Positions 6,851 to 16,667 of a stretch of 64,000 nt of DNA are shown one piece after another (positions within the stretch are counted from its first letter, which is position 1; every line of letters begins with the position of its first letter). The notes under the pieces are model-generated. The model was not told where the DNA came from, did no database searches, and worked only from the letters and a program-made list of their open reading frames with translations. Origin of the DNA: Terrimesophilobacter sp044508495. Lineage in GTDB: Bacteria; Actinomycetota; Actinomycetes; Actinomycetales; Microbacteriaceae. Position numbers and translations under genes: made by a program. The stretch covers positions 1 to 64,000 of the forward strand of contig JBIQHP010000001.1 of the NCBI GenBank assembly GCA_044508495.1, in the 5' to 3' direction.

Positions 6851-8899
6851 ATGGGTGGGCACGACATGCCGCTGGATGCCGCCGGGGAGGTGAGCGGGAA
6901 GCTCCCGGCTGTCATCGTGCGGCCGAGGGGAGCCGTCAGGAGATTCCTCGTGTCGATCGGGCTCGTCGTCCTCGCCGCGTTCTGGCTGGCACTCGGGATC
7001 CTCCTGCTCGTGCTCGCGATCATCCTGATACCCGTGGCCCTGGTGGGGGTCTTGCTGTGGTACTCGTGGGCGGCGCTCGTCAACACCTACTTCCGTCTCC
7101 GTCGCCGCACCTACCCCGGATACTTCGCCTTCCCGCTCAACCGCCGGCGAGCGCGACTCGTGCTCAATGATGCGGCCAACTCCTCGATCGGCCCGACTCT
7201 CGCGGCGGCGGCACGGGGGACCATCCTGTTCCTAGGCCCGCTCGTCTTCTTCGTGCGCGGCTTCCTCGGCTGGCGGGCCTGGCGTGTGCGGCGTTCGCAT
7301 CCTTCGATCGTCGACCTGCCGCTTCGCGGCTCGACACTGTTCCGGGCGACGCTGCGCGCCGTCATCGACATCGGTGGCCACTGGGGGCTCTTCGACGACG
7401 GCTACCAGGAGTCCACGACCCTCTACGACGACTGGCTCGCCTCGTCCTTCGGGGAGATCGGCGACTTCCTGGCCTGGTGGCCAGAGGAGGAGCTGCCGAC
7501 GGAGAGCTACGCGGTCTTCGGGGGAAGACCGCTTCCGGTGAGCCCGGATGTCGCCGCAGGCGCCTCGATGCGACTCCAGCCGTCGCCGGATCCGCGAGGA
7601 TTCCCCGGCCTGGCCTCCGCCGTCATCCGTCGGCGCCGGCTCGATGGGCTGAGGGATCTCTACCAGAGCGCCCGGGAGATCGACGACATGTGCGACCCCA
7701 ACCTCGACGACTCCCCGGACTGCGGCGTGGTCAGGATCGTGCAGGTCGTCGGCGTCGACGGCGCGACTCGCTGGATCGTGCAGGTCGCGAGCACGCAGAG
7801 CTGGCATCCTCGAGCGGGTGCGGCCCCCAATGACCTGACCGCCGACCTCCACGCGGTCTCCGGCCGGGAATCCAGGCTTCTGCGGGGGACGCTCGAGGCG
7901 ATGCGCCAGGCGCGGATCCCGGCGGGTGAGCCGGTGCTCATGACCGGGTTCAGTCTCGGCGGGCTCATCGCCGCGCAGATCGCGACCGGCAAGTATCCCG
8001 TTCCAGGGCGCCCGGCGGGGTACCGCATCCAGCACCTCATCACGGCGGGGTCGCCGATCGCTCGCTTTCCGATCGCCGACGGAGTCCGGGTGCTCACGAT
8101 CGAGCACAGGATCGACCCGGTCCATCGGCTCGACGGGAGGCCGCGAGCCACCGACACGACCGCGATGGTGCCCTGGGTCACGGTGGACGCCGGCCCCCCG
8201 CTCCCGATCGACTACACGATCGGCCACACCCATCATGCGCCGAGCTATGCGGAGACCGGGCATGTGTTCGAGGCCGCCCTGGACGACCCGGTCGCGCGAG
8301 GCTACTGGACGGGCGCGGCCGATGAACCGGGCGCCGCGGTGTACTTCGTCGGCGCGCAGACCATCACCGACTTCGCCGTCGTGCGGAAGGGCAAGCCGAT
8401 CGCTCGGCCCGCCGTGCCGGTCTACGTGCAGCGCGCAGCGCAGAACCAGACCAGGGGGCGCCTTCGCGCCTTCCTCCGCCGGCTCGACGGCGTGATCGCC
8501 GCCGACGTGTACATCTCCCGCAGTGGCTTCCCGACCACGAAGTCGTGGAGCGCCGACCTCCTCGTGGAGGACCTCGACCAGGCCCTCACGGCGGCGCGCC
8601 GGCGGTTCACCTACGAGGGATTGCTCGCGGTCGCTCAGACCGGCGGCACGGTGGATCTCAACCTCCGGGTGATGGCGAGGAATCAGCGCGAGGGCTACGT
8701 CGCCGCCTCGCTCAAGCGCTCACCCGACGCCGTGCTGCGCGAGGACATCGACGTCAACGGCGTGGTCCGGCTCGCCCGACTCCAGCCGCTGCGCGCCGAG
8801 GCCGAGGTCGTGGAGTCCGCCGCCGACGACACCCGGACGACGTTCCGCTATCACAGCAATCCCTTCGACGGATCGGAGCAGGATGTCTCGGCGATGTGA
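6851..8899 (+). CDS. Membrane-anchored alpha/beta-hydrolase (lipase-like)
   Basis: The protein has 682 residues from the ATG at 6851, with GGAG at 6839-6842. N-terminal membrane segments lie near residues 35-70 and again near 115-135. The middle holds a hydrolase fold with the nucleophile elbow TGFSLGG near residue 372 (Ser), preceded by RWIVQVASTQSW. A conserved HTHHAPSYAETGH near residue 460 may supply the catalytic His. The C-terminal ~150 residues are unassigned. It is likely an envelope esterase or lipase; the substrate is unknown. It follows the propeller and membrane genes and precedes a lipoprotein, suggesting a surface function. Confidence 0.65.
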   Translation: MGGHDMPLDAAGEVSGKLPAVIVRPRGAVRRFLVSIGLVVLAAFWLALGILLLVLAIILIPVALVGVLLWYSWAALVNTYFRLRRRTYPGYFAFPLNRRRARLVLNDAANSSIGPTLAAAARGTILFLGPLVFFVRGFLGWRAWRVRRSHPSIVDLPLRGSTLFRATLRAVIDIGGHWGLFDDGYQESTTLYDDWLASSFGEIGDFLAWWPEEELPTESYAVFGGRPLPVSPDVAAGASMRLQPSPDPRGFPGLASAVIRRRRLDGLRDLYQSAREIDDMCDPNLDDSPDCGVVRIVQVVGVDGATRWIVQVASTQSWHPRAGAAPNDLTADLHAVSGRESRLLRGTLEAMRQARIPAGEPVLMTGFSLGGLIAAQIATGKYPVPGRPAGYRIQHLITAGSPIARFPIADGVRVLTIEHRIDPVHRLDGRPRATDTTAMVPWVTVDAGPPLPIDYTIGHTHHAPSYAETGHVFEAALDDPVARGYWTGAADEPGAAVYFVGAQTITDFAVVRKGKPIARPAVPVYVQRAAQNQTRGRLRAFLRRLDGVIAADVYISRSGFPTTKSWSADLLVEDLDQALTAARRRFTYEGLLAVAQTGGTVDLNLRVMARNQREGYVAASLKRSPDAVLREDIDVNGVVRLARLQPLRAEAEVVESAADDTRTTFRYHSNPFDGSEQDVSAM

Positions 8900-8954
8900 C
8901 TCCGCGCGCCGGGCCGGGATCTCGCTAGGATCTGAATCAGCCCGAGAGGACCAC

Positions 8955-9707
8955 ATGATGACCACGCGATCCGCAGCCGGGCTCTCCCTGGCCCTGCTCG
9001 TCGCCTTCGTGCTCGCGGCCTGTGCCCCGCCGGGCACCGAGCCCTCGCCGTCGCCTTCGCCGCTCTCGGTCTCGACGAGTCCCAGCCCCTCGTCGACGCC
9101 GATCGACCTGGGCGATCCCACCGTGCTCTTCCGGATCTCGGTGACGGCGACGAGTCCGGGCGGTGCCGTGGCCGACCTCGTCCAGACCGTCTATCGCCCG
9201 GTCGCCGCGACGAGCGCGCAGGCGGCGGACGAGACGGCGCTCGACGCCGAGTGCGGCGCCTGGCGCGACGAGTTCCCGGATGCGCGATTCCTCGTCACCT
9301 CGGTCACCGTGACCGACCGCTCTCCCGCGGGCACGTCCTGGGGCAGCGCGAGCCCCGCCGTGGTCTCGATGAACGGGTGGCCGGTGTTCACCGGTGCGAT
9401 GACGAGCTTCCAGGCGCCCTGCGCCTCCGTGCAGCTGCGGATCGGCGAGACTCGGGGCGTCACCCCGGTGGCGTCCGGCAGCGCCGATGGGGTCGACGGC
9501 TGGGCGCGCGTCGCCTACGGGTTCGGGATCGCCACCGATCCGACCTTCGATCTCTCCACGACCGGACCCTATGTGACGCTGAGCGACTGCTCGATCGAGC
9601 TCAGCCAATACGCCATCGACAGCAGCGCGACGGCGGCAGGCTGGGCGCAGGCGCACCAGGTCTTCCCGCTCTACGTGTGCGCCTTCGGCGAGGCCGACGC
9701 CGTCTGA
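8955..9707 (+). CDS. Secreted lipoprotein, function unknown
   Basis: The protein has 250 residues from the ATG at 8955 (GAGAGGA at 8944-8950); a second ATG follows directly. The signal peptide ends in a lipobox (VLAAC) with Cys at about residue 23. A Ser/Pro/Thr-rich linker follows, typical of actinobacterial lipoproteins, then a globular region with paired cysteines (DAECGAW, APCASV, LSDCSI, LYVCAF) that could form disulfides. I recognise no domain. Confidence 0.75.
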   Translation: MMTTRSAAGLSLALLVAFVLAACAPPGTEPSPSPSPLSVSTSPSPSSTPIDLGDPTVLFRISVTATSPGGAVADLVQTVYRPVAATSAQAADETALDAECGAWRDEFPDARFLVTSVTVTDRSPAGTSWGSASPAVVSMNGWPVFTGAMTSFQAPCASVQLRIGETRGVTPVASGSADGVDGWARVAYGFGIATDPTFDLSTTGPYVTLSDCSIELSQYAIDSSATAAGWAQAHQVFPLYVCAFGEADAV

Positions 9708-9725
9708 GGCCCGGATCGGGGCCGG

Positions 9726-11183
9726 CTACCAGGCCGCGGGCCGGTAGTCCTTGAGGAAGACGCCGAAGACATCCTCGCCCGCCTCGCCGCGCACGATCGG
9801 GTCGTAGACCCGTGCGGCGCCGTCGACGAGGTCGAGTGGAGCGTGGAAGCCCTCTTTGGCCAGGCGCACCTTGGTGTGGTGCGGACGCTCGTCGGTGATC
9901 CATCCGGTGTCGACGGCGGTCATGAGGATGCCGTCGGTCTCGAGCATCTCGGCGGCGCTCGTGCGGGTCAGCATGTTGAGGGCGGCCTTGGCCATGTTGG
10001 TGTGCGGATGGCCCGGCCCCTTGTAGCGTCTCGCGAACTGGCCCTCCATGGCCGAGACGTTGACGATGTGCTTGCGCCGGGCGGGGCTCGCCGCCATCGC
10101 CGGGCGAAGCCGGCTGATGAGCAGGAACGGCGCCGTCGTGTTCGCGAGCTGCACCTCGAGCAGTTCGAGCGGATCGACCTGCTGCACGTGCTGGGTCCAG
10201 CTGTTGACGTGCAGCTCGTCGGGCACGAGCCCCCCGGCGTCGATCGCCGTGCCGGCCGCCATGCGCTCGAGCGAGGAGGAGCCCGCGGTCATCGCGAGCT
10301 CGGCGAGCTCCTCGGCCGTCACCCCCGCGGTGCGGGCCAGCAGCGGATGTGCGGCGACCGAGGCGGCGAGCGCCTGCGGATGCGCGTCGTTGGTGTGCCC
10401 GAAGGTGAGCAGCTCCGGCAGCGGCCCCTCGGGCAGGGGTTCGAGCTCTGCAGCGGCGAGCGGCGCGTAGGCACCGGCGGAGCGGCGCACCGTCTGCGCC
10501 GCGTTGTTGACGAGGATGTCGAGAGGCCCTGCCTCCGCCACCGACTCGGCGAGCCCGAGCACCTGGGCCGGGTCGCGCAGGTCGATGCCGACGACCCTCA
10601 GGCGATGCAGCCAGTCGCCGGCATCCGGGAGAGAGGAGAACCGTCGGACGGCGTCGCGCGGGAACCTCGTGGTGATCGTCGTGTGGGCGCCGTCGCGCAG
10701 CAGGCGCAGGGCGATGTGCATGCCGATCTTCGCGCGGCCGCCGGTGAGGAGGGCGCGGCGGCCGGTGAGATCGGTGCGGGCCTCGCGCTTGGCGTGACTG
10801 AAGGCGGCGCACTCCGGGCACAGCTGGTGGTAGAAGGCGTCGACCTGCGTGTAGGGCTTCTTGCAGATGTAGCAGGCGCGCGGCTTGAGGAGCTCGCCCG
10901 CGATGGGCGACGCGACACGGGTCGCGAGCGGGATTCCGAGGGTCTCGTCGTCGATGCGATCGGGGGCGCCGGTCGCTGTCGCGGCCACGACGGCGCGGTC
11001 GGCCTCGGCGATGCCGGCGCGCTTCTCGAGCCGGCGGTTCTTCTTGACTGCCTTGAACATGCGCGCGGTCGCCCTTCGGACGGCGACGAAGTCCGGATGC
11101 TCTTCGTCGAGCCCGTCCATCGCGGCGAGCACGCGCAGCACGGTCACGAGGTCGTCCGGATCGATGCCCGAGGGGTCCGCCAT
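9726..11183 (-). CDS. SDR-family oxidoreductase with N-terminal zinc ribbon
   Basis: The protein has 485 residues from the ATG at 11183; an in-frame GTG at 11216 is possible, but it sits about where a -10 (TAGAAT) would place the transcript start. A CYICKKPY...CPEC zinc-ribbon lies near residues 110-135. The Rossmann part starts near residue 150 with LLTGGRAKIGMHIALRLL (TGxxxxIG) and continues with DILVNNAAQ. The active-site region has the Ser (NVSAMEG) and Lys (TNMAKAALNM), but the position four before the Lys is Thr instead of the usual Tyr. The family call is secure, the substrate unknown, and the catalysis may be atypical. Confidence 0.8.
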   Translation of the reverse strand: MADPSGIDPDDLVTVLRVLAAMDGLDEEHPDFVAVRRATARMFKAVKKNRRLEKRAGIAEADRAVVAATATGAPDRIDDETLGIPLATRVASPIAGELLKPRACYICKKPYTQVDAFYHQLCPECAAFSHAKREARTDLTGRRALLTGGRAKIGMHIALRLLRDGAHTTITTRFPRDAVRRFSSLPDAGDWLHRLRVVGIDLRDPAQVLGLAESVAEAGPLDILVNNAAQTVRRSAGAYAPLAAAELEPLPEGPLPELLTFGHTNDAHPQALAASVAAHPLLARTAGVTAEELAELAMTAGSSSLERMAAGTAIDAGGLVPDELHVNSWTQHVQQVDPLELLEVQLANTTAPFLLISRLRPAMAASPARRKHIVNVSAMEGQFARRYKGPGHPHTNMAKAALNMLTRTSAAEMLETDGILMTAVDTGWITDERPHHTKVRLAKEGFHAPLDLVDGAARVYDPIVRGEAGEDVFGVFLKDYRPAAW

Positions 11184-11255
11184 GTCGTTGGTTCGCCTAG
11201 GCTCGCGGTCCGACACTCACCAAACGATTCTACGTCGGATGGGTTTCGGCACCAT

Positions 11256-11341
11256 GGTTTCGATACGCCCGCTCTGCGGGCTACTCAACCGGCGGTGTCG
11301 TCGTTCCGCAGGTTGAGTAGCGCGCAGCGCGTATCGAAACC
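11256..11341. repeat. Two inverted copies of the GGTTGAGTAG palindromic repeat
   Basis: Copy a (11256-11290) runs GGTTTCGATACG...GCTACTCAACC. Copy b (11311-11341) is in the opposite orientation, GGTTGAGTAG...GTATCGAAACC. Each folds into a hairpin through its GC-rich centre, and the pair can also pair with each other. They lie between two minus-strand genes, where they may act as terminators or RNA-stabilising elements. Further copies of the same family occur at 20118, 54934, 59634-59722, 61188 and 61254. Confidence 0.9.
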
Positions 11342-11363
11342 GGCGAGACTCGATCGCTCGATG

Positions 11364-12269
11364 CTACGACAGCCCGAGCATGACGGCCGCCACGATCGCG
11401 AGAGCGACACCGGCGAACTGCAGGAGTGAGACGCGCTCCTTGAGCACGGCCCAGGCGAGCACGACGGTTGCGAGCGGATAGAGGCTCACGAGCACGGCGA
11501 CGACCGCGAGGTTGCCGCTCTGCAGAGCGACGACGAGCAGGATGTTCCCCACGGCGAGCAGCGCGCCGGTGATCGCGGCCATCGCCCAGGTGCGGGAGCC
11601 GGTGGTCGGTGCGACCTCGGGCCGGACAGCGGAGGCGTCCCCCAGCCATTCGTCTCCGTCGCGGAGCCTGCGCACCGCGAGAAGCGGGAGCAGCACGACG
11701 AGGCCGACCGCGACATCCAGGAAGGCAGGGAGGAGGCCGGAGTCCGCAGGGGCGAGGTCGAGCGAGACGAGCGCGAAGCCGAGGGTCACGCCCGACACGA
11801 GCGCGAGCACGGCGCCGCGGGCGTTGATGCGCTCGATTGCGACGCCTTCGGGATCGGCTCGGGGCGGCACCGAGATGAGCGTCGTCGCGGCGAGGGCGAG
11901 CACGACCGCGATCCAGGCCACGAGCCCGAGCGACTGCCCCGTCACAGCCGCGACGATCACCGGCACCGCGGTCTGGATGAGCGCGATGAGCGGAGCGAGG
12001 AGGCTTATCGGGCCGAGCGCGAGCGCAGCATAGAAGGTGACCATGCCCACCACGGCCAGGAGTCCGGCGACCGATCCCGCCCAGAAGGCCCGGTCGCTGA
12101 AGGTCCACGGGACGACCGCGAGGGCCACCGCGACGACGACCGTCGCCGCGAGGTAGATCGCCGCACTCGCCCTGAGCACGGTGACCCGGCGGGCGGTGAG
12201 CGCGCCGAAGAAGTCCGAGGCCCCGTAGAAGACGCTCGACAGGAGCGCCAGGACGACGACGATCCCCAC
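11364..12269 (-). CDS. EamA-family (DMT) permease
   Basis: The protein has 301 residues and ten hydrophobic helices in two EamA halves; the second half has the typical ending SLYPLATVVLAWAVLKERVSLLQFAGVALAI. Members export metabolites such as amino acids or take up small solutes. The start is GTG at 12269; an in-frame TAG two codons upstream excludes a longer product, and no clear ribosome site is seen. The substrate cannot be inferred from the context. Confidence 0.85.
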   Translation of the reverse strand: MGIVVVLALLSSVFYGASDFFGALTARRVTVLRASAAIYLAATVVVAVALAVVPWTFSDRAFWAGSVAGLLAVVGMVTFYAALALGPISLLAPLIALIQTAVPVIVAAVTGQSLGLVAWIAVVLALAATTLISVPPRADPEGVAIERINARGAVLALVSGVTLGFALVSLDLAPADSGLLPAFLDVAVGLVVLLPLLAVRRLRDGDEWLGDASAVRPEVAPTTGSRTWAMAAITGALLAVGNILLVVALQSGNLAVVAVLVSLYPLATVVLAWAVLKERVSLLQFAGVALAIVAAVMLGLS

Positions 12270-12347
12270 GGGCTATCGGCCGCGACGCATCGTCATCCCC
12301 CCACTGTACTCAGCGTGGGCGACACGTCGCCGCCCTAGGCTTGGGGC

Positions 12348-13313
12348 ATGACCGCCACGAAACTCCTGCTCGACTGCGACCCGGGGCTGGACGACGCGCT
12401 CGCCCTTCTGCTGGCTCACGGCGACCCGGCGCTCGAGCTCCAGGCGGTCACGACCGTGGGCGGCAACGTCGTGCTCGAGAACACCACGCGCAACGCCCTC
12501 GAGCTGCGCGAGTACCTGGGGTTCACGGAGGTCCCGGTCGCCGCGGGCGCCGCCGGCCCGCTCGTGCGTGCGGCGAAGAACGCCGCCGAGGTGCACGGCG
12601 TCGGGGGACTCGGCGACGTCATCCTGCCTCCGGCCACACTCCCGCTCGACCCGCGCGGCGCGGTCGAGGTCATCGTCGAGACGTTGCGGGAGGCGCCGGG
12701 CGAGATCCATCTCGTCGCGACGGGGCCGATGACGAACGTGGCGCTCGCCCTGCGCGCCGAACCGCGCATCGCCGAGTGGGCGGCATCCTTCACGATCATG
12801 GGCGGATCCTTCACGCGCGGCAACACGACGCCGGCCGCCGAGTTCAACATCTACGCCGATCCCGAGGCCGCCGCCGAGGTCTTCTCGGCCGGCTGGCAGG
12901 TCACGATGGTCGGCCTCGACCTCACCCTTCAGGCGCTCGTCGACGAGACCGTCAAGGAACGGATGCTCGCGCTCGGCGCGCTCGGCCGCGACCTCGTCGT
13001 GCCGCTCGCGACGTTCTGGAACGACCCGCAGGACCCGGACTGGGGCGGGCAGGCCGTGCACGACGTGTGCGCCGTCGCCTACCTGAGCCGGCCGGACCTG
13101 TTCACGAGCGCGCCCGCCCGCGTCGAGGTCGAGACCGCGGGCGAGTGGACGGCGGGCATGACCGTGACCGACTTCCGCTCGAGCCGGCCCAATGCGCTCG
13201 TGCCGGTCAGGCTCGACGTCGCCGGCTTCTGGGATTACGTGCTCGGCGTCTATGCGCGGGTCGCCGAGTCCTTCCCGGCGCAGCCGCTCCCCGAGCCGCC
13301 CCGCGATGCCTGA
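12348..13313 (+). CDS. Inosine-uridine preferring nucleoside hydrolase
   Basis: The protein has 321 residues. The N-terminal LLLDCDPGLDDALALLL (residues 6-22) is the calcium-binding DxDxxxDD signature of IUNH enzymes. TTVGGNVVLENTTRNAL, LVATGPMTNVALAL, the FNIYADPEAA segment and a late His-Asp (GQAVHDVCAVAYL) complete the active site. It hydrolyses the N-glycosidic bond of ribonucleosides for salvage. Its last eight bases overlap the following helicase gene, in another frame. Confidence 0.92.
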   Translation: MTATKLLLDCDPGLDDALALLLAHGDPALELQAVTTVGGNVVLENTTRNALELREYLGFTEVPVAAGAAGPLVRAAKNAAEVHGVGGLGDVILPPATLPLDPRGAVEVIVETLREAPGEIHLVATGPMTNVALALRAEPRIAEWAASFTIMGGSFTRGNTTPAAEFNIYADPEAAAEVFSAGWQVTMVGLDLTLQALVDETVKERMLALGALGRDLVVPLATFWNDPQDPDWGGQAVHDVCAVAYLSRPDLFTSAPARVEVETAGEWTAGMTVTDFRSSRPNALVPVRLDVAGFWDYVLGVYARVAESFPAQPLPEPPRDA

Positions 13314-15825
13314 TCTGCTCGCGGCGCTGCCCGGCCCCGACGACTCGGATGCCGCCTCTCCCGACGGTGTCTACGGCGCCTTCGTCGACTGGGCCTCCGC
13401 CGAGGGCTTCACGCTCTACCCGGCCCAGGACGAGGCCGTCATGGAGCTCGTCACCGGAGCGAACGTCATCCTGAGCACCCCGACCGGCACCGGCAAGTCG
13501 CTCGTCGCGGTCGCCGCGCACTTCGCCGCCCTCGCCGCGGGCCGGCGCAGCTTCTACACCGCGCCCATCAAGGCGCTCGTCTCCGAGAAGTTCTTCGCCC
13601 TCGTCGACATCTTCGGTGCTGAGCGGGTCGGGATGGTCACCGGCGATTCGAGCGTCAATCCCGACGCGCCGATCATCTGCTGCACCGAGGAGATCCTCGC
13701 GAACCTCTCGCTGCGCCACGGCGAGGACACCCCGGTCGACCTCGTCGTCATGGACGAGTTCCACTTCTACGCCGACCCGGAGCGGGGCTGGGCCTGGCAA
13801 GTGCCTCTGCTGCGGATGCCGCGGGCGCAGTTCCTGCTCCTGTCGGCGACGCTCGGCGACATCGACTGGCTCGCCGAGGACCTGACGAAGCGCACCGGGC
13901 GGCCCACGGCATCAGTGACCGGCGTCGACCGGCCGGTGCCCCTGCACTACTACTACGCCGTGACTCCCATCCACGAGACGGTCGAGGAGCTGCTCTCGAC
14001 CGGCCAGGCCCCGATCTACGTCGTCCACTTCTCCCAGGCGGCCGCCCTCGAGCGGGCTCAGGCGCTCACGAGCGTCAAGATCATCGATCGGGAGCAGCGG
14101 GACGCGATCGCCGAGCTGATCGGCGACTTCCGCTTCACGACCAAGTTCGGGCAGACGCTCTCGCGACTCATCCGCGCGGGCATTGGCGTGCACCACGCGG
14201 GAATGCTGCCCAAGTACCGCCGGCTCGTCGAGCAGCTCGCCCAGCGCGGCCTGCTGCGCGTCATCTGCGGCACCGACACCCTCGGCGTCGGCATCAACGT
14301 GCCCATCCGCACGGTCGTGCTCACCGCGCTCACCAAGTTCGACGGCACCCGGATGCGGCAGCTGAACGCGCGCGAGTTCCACCAGATCGCCGGGCGCGCG
14401 GGCCGTGCAGGCTTCGACACCGCGGGAACCGTCGTCGTGCAGGCGCCCGAGCACGAGGTCGAGAACGCGCGGCTCGTCGCGAAGGCGGGCGGCGACGAGA
14501 AGAAGCTCAAACGGGTCGTGCGCAAGAAGCCGCCCGAGGGCTTCGTCTCCTGGGGCGAGCCGAGCTTCAGCCGGCTCGTCGCGGCCGAGCCCGAACGGCT
14601 CACGTCGAGCATGCGGATGAGCCACGCGATGCTGCTCAACGTCATCGGGCACAGCGGTGAAAGGCGCGGCGGGGACGCCTTCGCCGAGGTGCGCGCGCTC
14701 GTCGAGGGCAACCACGAGCCGAGGGCGCGCCAGCGCGAGCTCGCGCGGCAGGCGCTCTCGATGTACCGCACGCTGCGCACGGCCGGCATCGTCGAGCAGA
14801 ACGACGGCACGATACGCCTCACGATCGACCTCCAGCCGAACTTCGCCCTCAACCAGCCTCTCTCGCCCTTCGCTCTCGCCGTCATCGACCTGCTCGACCC
14901 CGAGTCGCCCGGGTACGCCCTCGACACGATCTCGGTCATCGAGGCGACACTCGACGACCCGCGGCCGGTGCTCTCCGCGCAGGAGCACCGCGCGCGAGGC
15001 GAGGCGATCGCGGCCATGAAGAGCGAGGGCATCGACTACGAGGAGCGCATGGAGCTGCTCGAGGCGATCACCTACCCGAAGCCCCTCGAGGAGCTGCTCG
15101 ACGCCGCCTTCGCGACCTATCGGGCATCCCAGCCCTGGGCGGCCGACTTCGAGCTGCACCCCAAGTCGGTCGTGCGGGACATGTACGAGCGTGCCATGAC
15201 CTTCAACGAATACGTCGGCTTCTCCTCGCTCGCACGCTCCGAGGGCCTGCTGCTGCGCTATCTCTCCGACGCCTTCCGGGCACTGCGGCAGACCATCCCC
15301 GAGTCGGCCAAGACCGACGAGATCCGGGACCTCGTGGAGTGGCTCGGCGAGCTCGTGCGCCAGGTCGACTCGAGCCTGCTCGAGGAGTGGGAGGAGCTCA
15401 GCCACCCCGGCGCGGAGGTGGACGACGCGCCCGTCGTCCCGCCCCCTCCGCCCTCGGTCGTCACGAACGAGCGCGCGTTCCGGGTGCTCGTGCGCAACGA
15501 GCTGTTCCGCCGGGTGCAGCTCGCCGCGCTCGACGACGCCGACGCGCTCGGCGAGCTGGATGCGGCATCCGGGTTCGACGCCGCCCGCTGGGGCGAGGCG
15601 CTCGACGCCTACTACGCCGTGCACGACTCGATCGGGACCGACGCGGATGCCCGCAGCTCCGCGATGCTCATGATCGAGCAAGGGCCGGATGCCTGGACCG
15701 TGCGGCAGATCTTCGCCGACCCGGCGGGCGACCACGACTGGGGGTTCAGCGCCGTCGTCGACCTCGCCGCCTCGGCCGAGCAGGGCGTCGCGGTCATCCG
15801 CGTCACCGACGTGGGGGGGCTCTGA
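13306..15825 (+). CDS. Ski2-like DEAD/DEAH-box helicase with DUF3516 C-terminus
   Basis: The protein has 839 residues from the ATG at 13306, overlapping the preceding stop. Helicase motifs: Walker A TPTGTGKS (58-65), TAPIKALVSEKFF, DEFH box (150-153), LLSATLGD, GVHHAGMLPKYRRL, and QIAGRAGRAGFD. The region after about residue 450 matches the actinobacterial DUF3516 extension. It probably remodels RNA or ribonucleoprotein using ATP; the exact substrate is unknown. The stop and the next ATG overlap (TGATG), so it is co-translated with the hydrolase downstream. Confidence 0.9.
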   Translation: MPDLLAALPGPDDSDAASPDGVYGAFVDWASAEGFTLYPAQDEAVMELVTGANVILSTPTGTGKSLVAVAAHFAALAAGRRSFYTAPIKALVSEKFFALVDIFGAERVGMVTGDSSVNPDAPIICCTEEILANLSLRHGEDTPVDLVVMDEFHFYADPERGWAWQVPLLRMPRAQFLLLSATLGDIDWLAEDLTKRTGRPTASVTGVDRPVPLHYYYAVTPIHETVEELLSTGQAPIYVVHFSQAAALERAQALTSVKIIDREQRDAIAELIGDFRFTTKFGQTLSRLIRAGIGVHHAGMLPKYRRLVEQLAQRGLLRVICGTDTLGVGINVPIRTVVLTALTKFDGTRMRQLNAREFHQIAGRAGRAGFDTAGTVVVQAPEHEVENARLVAKAGGDEKKLKRVVRKKPPEGFVSWGEPSFSRLVAAEPERLTSSMRMSHAMLLNVIGHSGERRGGDAFAEVRALVEGNHEPRARQRELARQALSMYRTLRTAGIVEQNDGTIRLTIDLQPNFALNQPLSPFALAVIDLLDPESPGYALDTISVIEATLDDPRPVLSAQEHRARGEAIAAMKSEGIDYEERMELLEAITYPKPLEELLDAAFATYRASQPWAADFELHPKSVVRDMYERAMTFNEYVGFSSLARSEGLLLRYLSDAFRALRQTIPESAKTDEIRDLVEWLGELVRQVDSSLLEEWEELSHPGAEVDDAPVVPPPPPSVVTNERAFRVLVRNELFRRVQLAALDDADALGELDAASGFDAARWGEALDAYYAVHDSIGTDADARSSAMLMIEQGPDAWTVRQIFADPAGDHDWGFSAVVDLAASAEQGVAVIRVTDVGGL

Positions 15826-16667
15826 TGGTGCGACCCCGCCGGCGACACCGTCGCGGAGCAGTCCCCGAGTCGGGCTACCGGGCGAGGAGCACGCGCGGCG
15901 CCGCGTTCTTCACGAGCCGGCGGGAGTACGAGGGGCTCGACGCGGTCATCCGCCGGTACCCGACGAGCACGGAGCACGGCCCGGTCTTCGTGCTCGTGCA
16001 CGGGATCGGCGTCTCGAGCCGCTACTTCCAGCCGGCGGCGGCCGAGCTCGCGCAGCACGGCGAGGTCTACCTCGTCGACCTGCCGGGGTATGGTTCGGCC
16101 CCCAAACCCCGGCGCGGGCGCGAGGTGTCGATCGCCGATCATGCCGCCGTGCTCGCGAACGTGCTGCGCGAATCCGGACTCGTCGATCCTGTGCTCGTCG
16201 GGCACTCGATGGGCAGCCAGGTCGTCTCGCGCCTCGCGGTCGACTCGCCGGAGGTGAGCGGCCGGATCGTCCTCATGGCGCCGACCCTGTATCCCGGATA
16301 TCGGACGCTCGGTGCCGCCGTGAGAAGGCTCCTCGCCGACATCTGGCGCGAGCCCCTGAGGGTCAAGGCCATCGCCGCCGTGGACTACCTCGTGCGCTGC
16401 GGCATCCCGTACTTCCTCCGGCAGGTGCCCCATCTGCTCGGGGACCGGATCGAGGAGAGGCTCGGCGACATCCGCGCCCGCACGCTCGTCATGCGGGGCG
16501 ACGAGGACGTCATCGTCCCCGTCGAGTGGTCGCGGAGACTCGCGGACCTCGTGCCGACGGGATCGTTCGTCGAGGTCGCCGGCCCGCACGTCGTGATGTT
16601 CACCGACCCGGGGTCGGTGGCCGCCGCGATCGCGGCCCATGCGCGCGGTGGCGGTCATGGCGGGTAG
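15825..16667 (+). CDS. Alpha/beta-fold hydrolase
   Basis: The protein has 280 residues from the ATG at 15825 that overlaps the helicase stop. It shows oxyanion-hole HGIG (LVHGIGVSSRYF), the nucleophile elbow VGHSMGSQ, an acid in RGDEDVIVP, and the late His in VAGPHVVMF, so the Ser-Asp-His triad is complete. The substrate is unknown. The downstream gene is a second, shorter alpha/beta hydrolase whose start lies inside this one. Confidence 0.85.
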   Translation: MVRPRRRHRRGAVPESGYRARSTRGAAFFTSRREYEGLDAVIRRYPTSTEHGPVFVLVHGIGVSSRYFQPAAAELAQHGEVYLVDLPGYGSAPKPRRGREVSIADHAAVLANVLRESGLVDPVLVGHSMGSQVVSRLAVDSPEVSGRIVLMAPTLYPGYRTLGAAVRRLLADIWREPLRVKAIAAVDYLVRCGIPYFLRQVPHLLGDRIEERLGDIRARTLVMRGDEDVIVPVEWSRRLADLVPTGSFVEVAGPHVVMFTDPGSVAAAIAAHARGGGHGG

